Position numbers and translations under genes: made by a program
Assembly (NCBI GenBank): GCA_946536145.1
Contig: CAMNEA010000006.1
Coordinates: forward strand, 1-64,000
DNA length: 64,000 bases
Direction: 5' to 3'
From: an uncultured Butyrivibrio sp.
Lineage (GTDB): Bacteria > Bacillota > Clostridia > Lachnospirales > Lachnospiraceae
The notes under the pieces: generated by a model
What the model was told of the DNA's origin: nothing
Databases searched by the model: none
The model's input: the letters and a program-made list of their open reading frames with translations, nothing else
Shown here: piece by piece, positions 62,740 to 64,000 of the stretch
How positions within the stretch are numbered: the stretch's first letter is position 1
Layout: each line of letters starts with the position of its first letter

Positions 62740-63417
62740 TTATTTTGCACCGTACTCTGCATAGTATGCATCAATCGATTTCTTGATGTCTTTGGTCAGA
62801 AGAACCTCGCCGTCGATCGGTCTGTTATACAGATATGAAACCACATCATTCATCGTAACTATGGATGCGGCGGAGAATCCATATCTCTCCCTGATCTCGT
62901 CAAGAGCACTCATATCGGAATCCTGGCCCTTCTCCTGTCTGTTCAGTGATACCATAAGTCCGACTATATCACAGTCAGCCTGTTCCTGAATGATAGGCAC
63001 GGTCTCCTCTATCGACTTGCCTGATGTAGTTACATCCTCAATGATAAGAACCCTGTCTCCGTCGCGGAGCTTGGTCCCAAGAAGTATCCCCTTGTCGCCG
63101 TGATCCTTGATCTCTTTCCTGTTGGAACAGTATCTTATCTCTCTTCCGTAGAGTTCGCTGATGGCAATCGATGTTGCAACCGCAAGAGGTATCCCCTTAT
63201 ATGCCGGTCCAAAGAGAACATCGAACTCAAGTCCGAAGGTATCATGAATTGCCCTTGCATAATAACTTCCAAGCTTTTTGAGCTGAGCGCCTGTAACATA
63301 GGCTCCTGCATTCATAAAAAATGGGGACTTGCGTCCACTCTTAAGTGTGAATTCACCAAACTTGAGGACGTTGCTGTCTACCATGAATTCAATGAACTCT
63401 TCCTTGTATCTTTCCAT
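62740..63417 (-). CDS. pyrE: orotate phosphoribosyltransferase
   Basis: The 225-residue enzyme has the PRPP loop VLIIEDVTTSGKSIEET and the typical N-terminal EFMVDSNVLKFGEFTLKSGRKSPFFMNAG and PAYKGIPLAVATSIAI. It forms OMP from orotate in pyrimidine synthesis. ATG 63417 gives the standard start; a GTG two codons upstream has closer AAAGGAG spacing and could be used. It is the first gene of a transcript that includes two tiny membrane proteins and the M29 peptidase. No other pyr genes lie nearby. Confidence 0.95.
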   Translation of the reverse strand: MERYKEEFIEFMVDSNVLKFGEFTLKSGRKSPFFMNAGAYVTGAQLKKLGSYYARAIHDTFGLEFDVLFGPAYKGIPLAVATSIAISELYGREIRYCSNRKEIKDHGDKGILLGTKLRDGDRVLIIEDVTTSGKSIEETVPIIQEQADCDIVGLMVSLNRQEKGQDSDMSALDEIRERYGFSAASIVTMNDVVSYLYNRPIDGEVLLTKDIKKSIDAYYAEYGAK

Positions 63418-63471
63418 AACCACATAGACTCCTTTATACGTTTGCTATTGAGAGACAGATTTCTCTCTAAA

Positions 63472-63499
63472 AGTATACCAAATTATTCTGTGTAGTAAA
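63472..63499 (-). promoter_or_regulatory. promoter of pyrE
   Basis: On the minus strand TTTACT (63494-63499) and TATACT (63472-63477) are 16 bases apart. A GAGAGA/TCTCTC hairpin (about 63450-63467) lies in the leader. Confidence 0.6.
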
Positions 63500-63513
63500 C
63501 CGTTTTAAGACAA

Positions 63514-64000
63514 TTACTGCTCGATTGTTATAATATCTGAAAGCACATAGTGAAACAGCGGATATGAGCAGTGATCATTTTCTATGTAACCTTTCCTTAG
63601 GTCATAAGTGTCCGACGGATCCTCAGGATTTACACCGGTATAATTGCCCTTATAAACAAAATCCACCTCACCTTTCCTGAACCGTTCTATGGCTTTGTCC
63701 ATTGCCTCCTGTGTTCCAAAGGCAGCCACCTGCTGGTTCAGATCCTCCATCTCAACCCAGCCGTTCTCAAATCCTGCAGATGCATCCGTGCCATACACAT
63801 GAGCTGCCAGACCTTTTTCTATCTTCCTGTCGGCCATTACTGCATCAGCAGCAGCAAGCACATAGGGCTCCCAGCATATCCTTGAAGTAACAAGGGATGC
63901 AGCAGGTGCAACCTCGGACATACTCTGATTGTATCCGACAAAGTATACGGGTTTTCCCTCTGCGTTATTCTCCTCACAGGCAATCGCAGGACCGATCGTA
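63514..64000 (-). CDS. BMP-family (PnrA-like) ABC transporter substrate-binding lipoprotein, C-terminal part (partial)
   Basis: The open frame reaches the window edge; upstream of the first Met it continues as PVYFVGYNQSMSEVAPAASL and then VTSRICWEPYVLAAADAVMA. Ordering of VG.N, the TSR(I/V)....Y.AA stretch and the late GVNPEDPSDTYDLRKGYIEND region resembles basic membrane protein/PnrA binding proteins, which capture nucleosides or related ligands. N-terminal lipoprotein signal and transporter genes lie beyond the edge, so ligand and start are unknown. About 161 residues are visible. Confidence 0.7.
   Translation of the reverse strand, partial: TIGPAIACEENNAEGKPVYFVGYNQSMSEVAPAASLVTSRICWEPYVLAAADAVMADRKIEKGLAAHVYGTDASAGFENGWVEMEDLNQQVAAFGTQEAMDKAIERFRKGEVDFVYKGNYTGVNPEDPSDTYDLRKGYIENDHCSYPLFHYVLSDIITIEQ

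Noticed and set aside
1..64000. tRNA, rRNA or tmRNA genes
   Set aside because: No cloverleaf with a conserved TTCGA loop or rRNA signature was noticed in the intergenic stretches. A covariance-model scan would be decisive.

Overview
The window reads as chromosomal DNA of an anaerobic, motile, Gram-positive clostridium, most likely a Lachnospiraceae member of the Butyrivibrio/Pseudobutyrivibrio type. This is inferred from gene content: a paired glgC/glgD, lipoprotein-anchored sugar and amino-acid ABC transporters, methyl-accepting chemotaxis proteins, a class B sortase, BspA-type and transglutaminase-like surface proteins, strong GGAGG ribosome binding sites, and many c-di-GMP and two-component proteins. 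I saw no rRNA, tRNA, CRISPR array, phage region or intact insertion sequence.

Layout. 1-3280: mglBAC-type sugar ABC transporter with an intercistronic hairpin. 3319-5803: operon of secreted transglutaminase-like proteins. 5942-9656: radA, an Hpt/receiver phosphorelay pair next to an inverted gene-end remnant, and a small orphan. 9840-12842: clpC behind a YtrA-type GntR regulator. 13005-17870: liv branched-chain amino-acid transporter, ending in a perfect 52-bp-arm palindrome. 18046-21189: two lipoproteins and a sortase B with a repeat linker. 21302-25019: housekeeping enzymes mixed with debris (tnpB fragment, binding-protein fragment). 25023-32762: four-gene signalling operon (EAL-HDOD protein; 7TM-GGDEF-EAL-kinase-REC-Hpt hybrid; two-receiver regulator; kinase-less 7TM-GGDEF-EAL paralogue). 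32860-36128: GT2 glycosyltransferase and glgCD. 36184-39599: OmpR-type two-component system with two PepSY proteins. 39665-43356: two chemotaxis transducers. 43514-46078: small genes, an apparently active FHA-GGDEF cyclase, a second palindromic element and a lipoprotein. 46158-48977: fused Fe-S/flavin oxidoreductase. 49044-49908: internally deleted M3 peptidase. 50065-53062: surE, an MBL-fold enzyme and an NSS transporter with a leader hairpin. 53299-54831: a 21-residue-period leucine-rich repeat protein. 54948-60016: purEMND with a coupled SH3b membrane protein. 60116-63417: pyrE, two tiny membrane proteins and an M29 aminopeptidase. The window ends inside a BMP-type binding lipoprotein.

The most distinctive content is the signalling network. 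One hybrid kinase joins a membrane module, degenerate GGDEF and EAL domains, a full kinase/receiver/Hpt relay and a C-terminal helical module of about 65 residues. That module also ends the free Hpt protein near 8 kb and a gene remnant beside it. The response regulators of both loci are paralogues with the same degenerate N-terminal receiver-like half. This points to one duplicated phosphorelay family that may sense c-di-GMP through dead catalytic domains, while the FHA-GGDEF protein keeps an intact cyclase motif. The proposed function is inference; the architectures and paralogy are read from the sequence.
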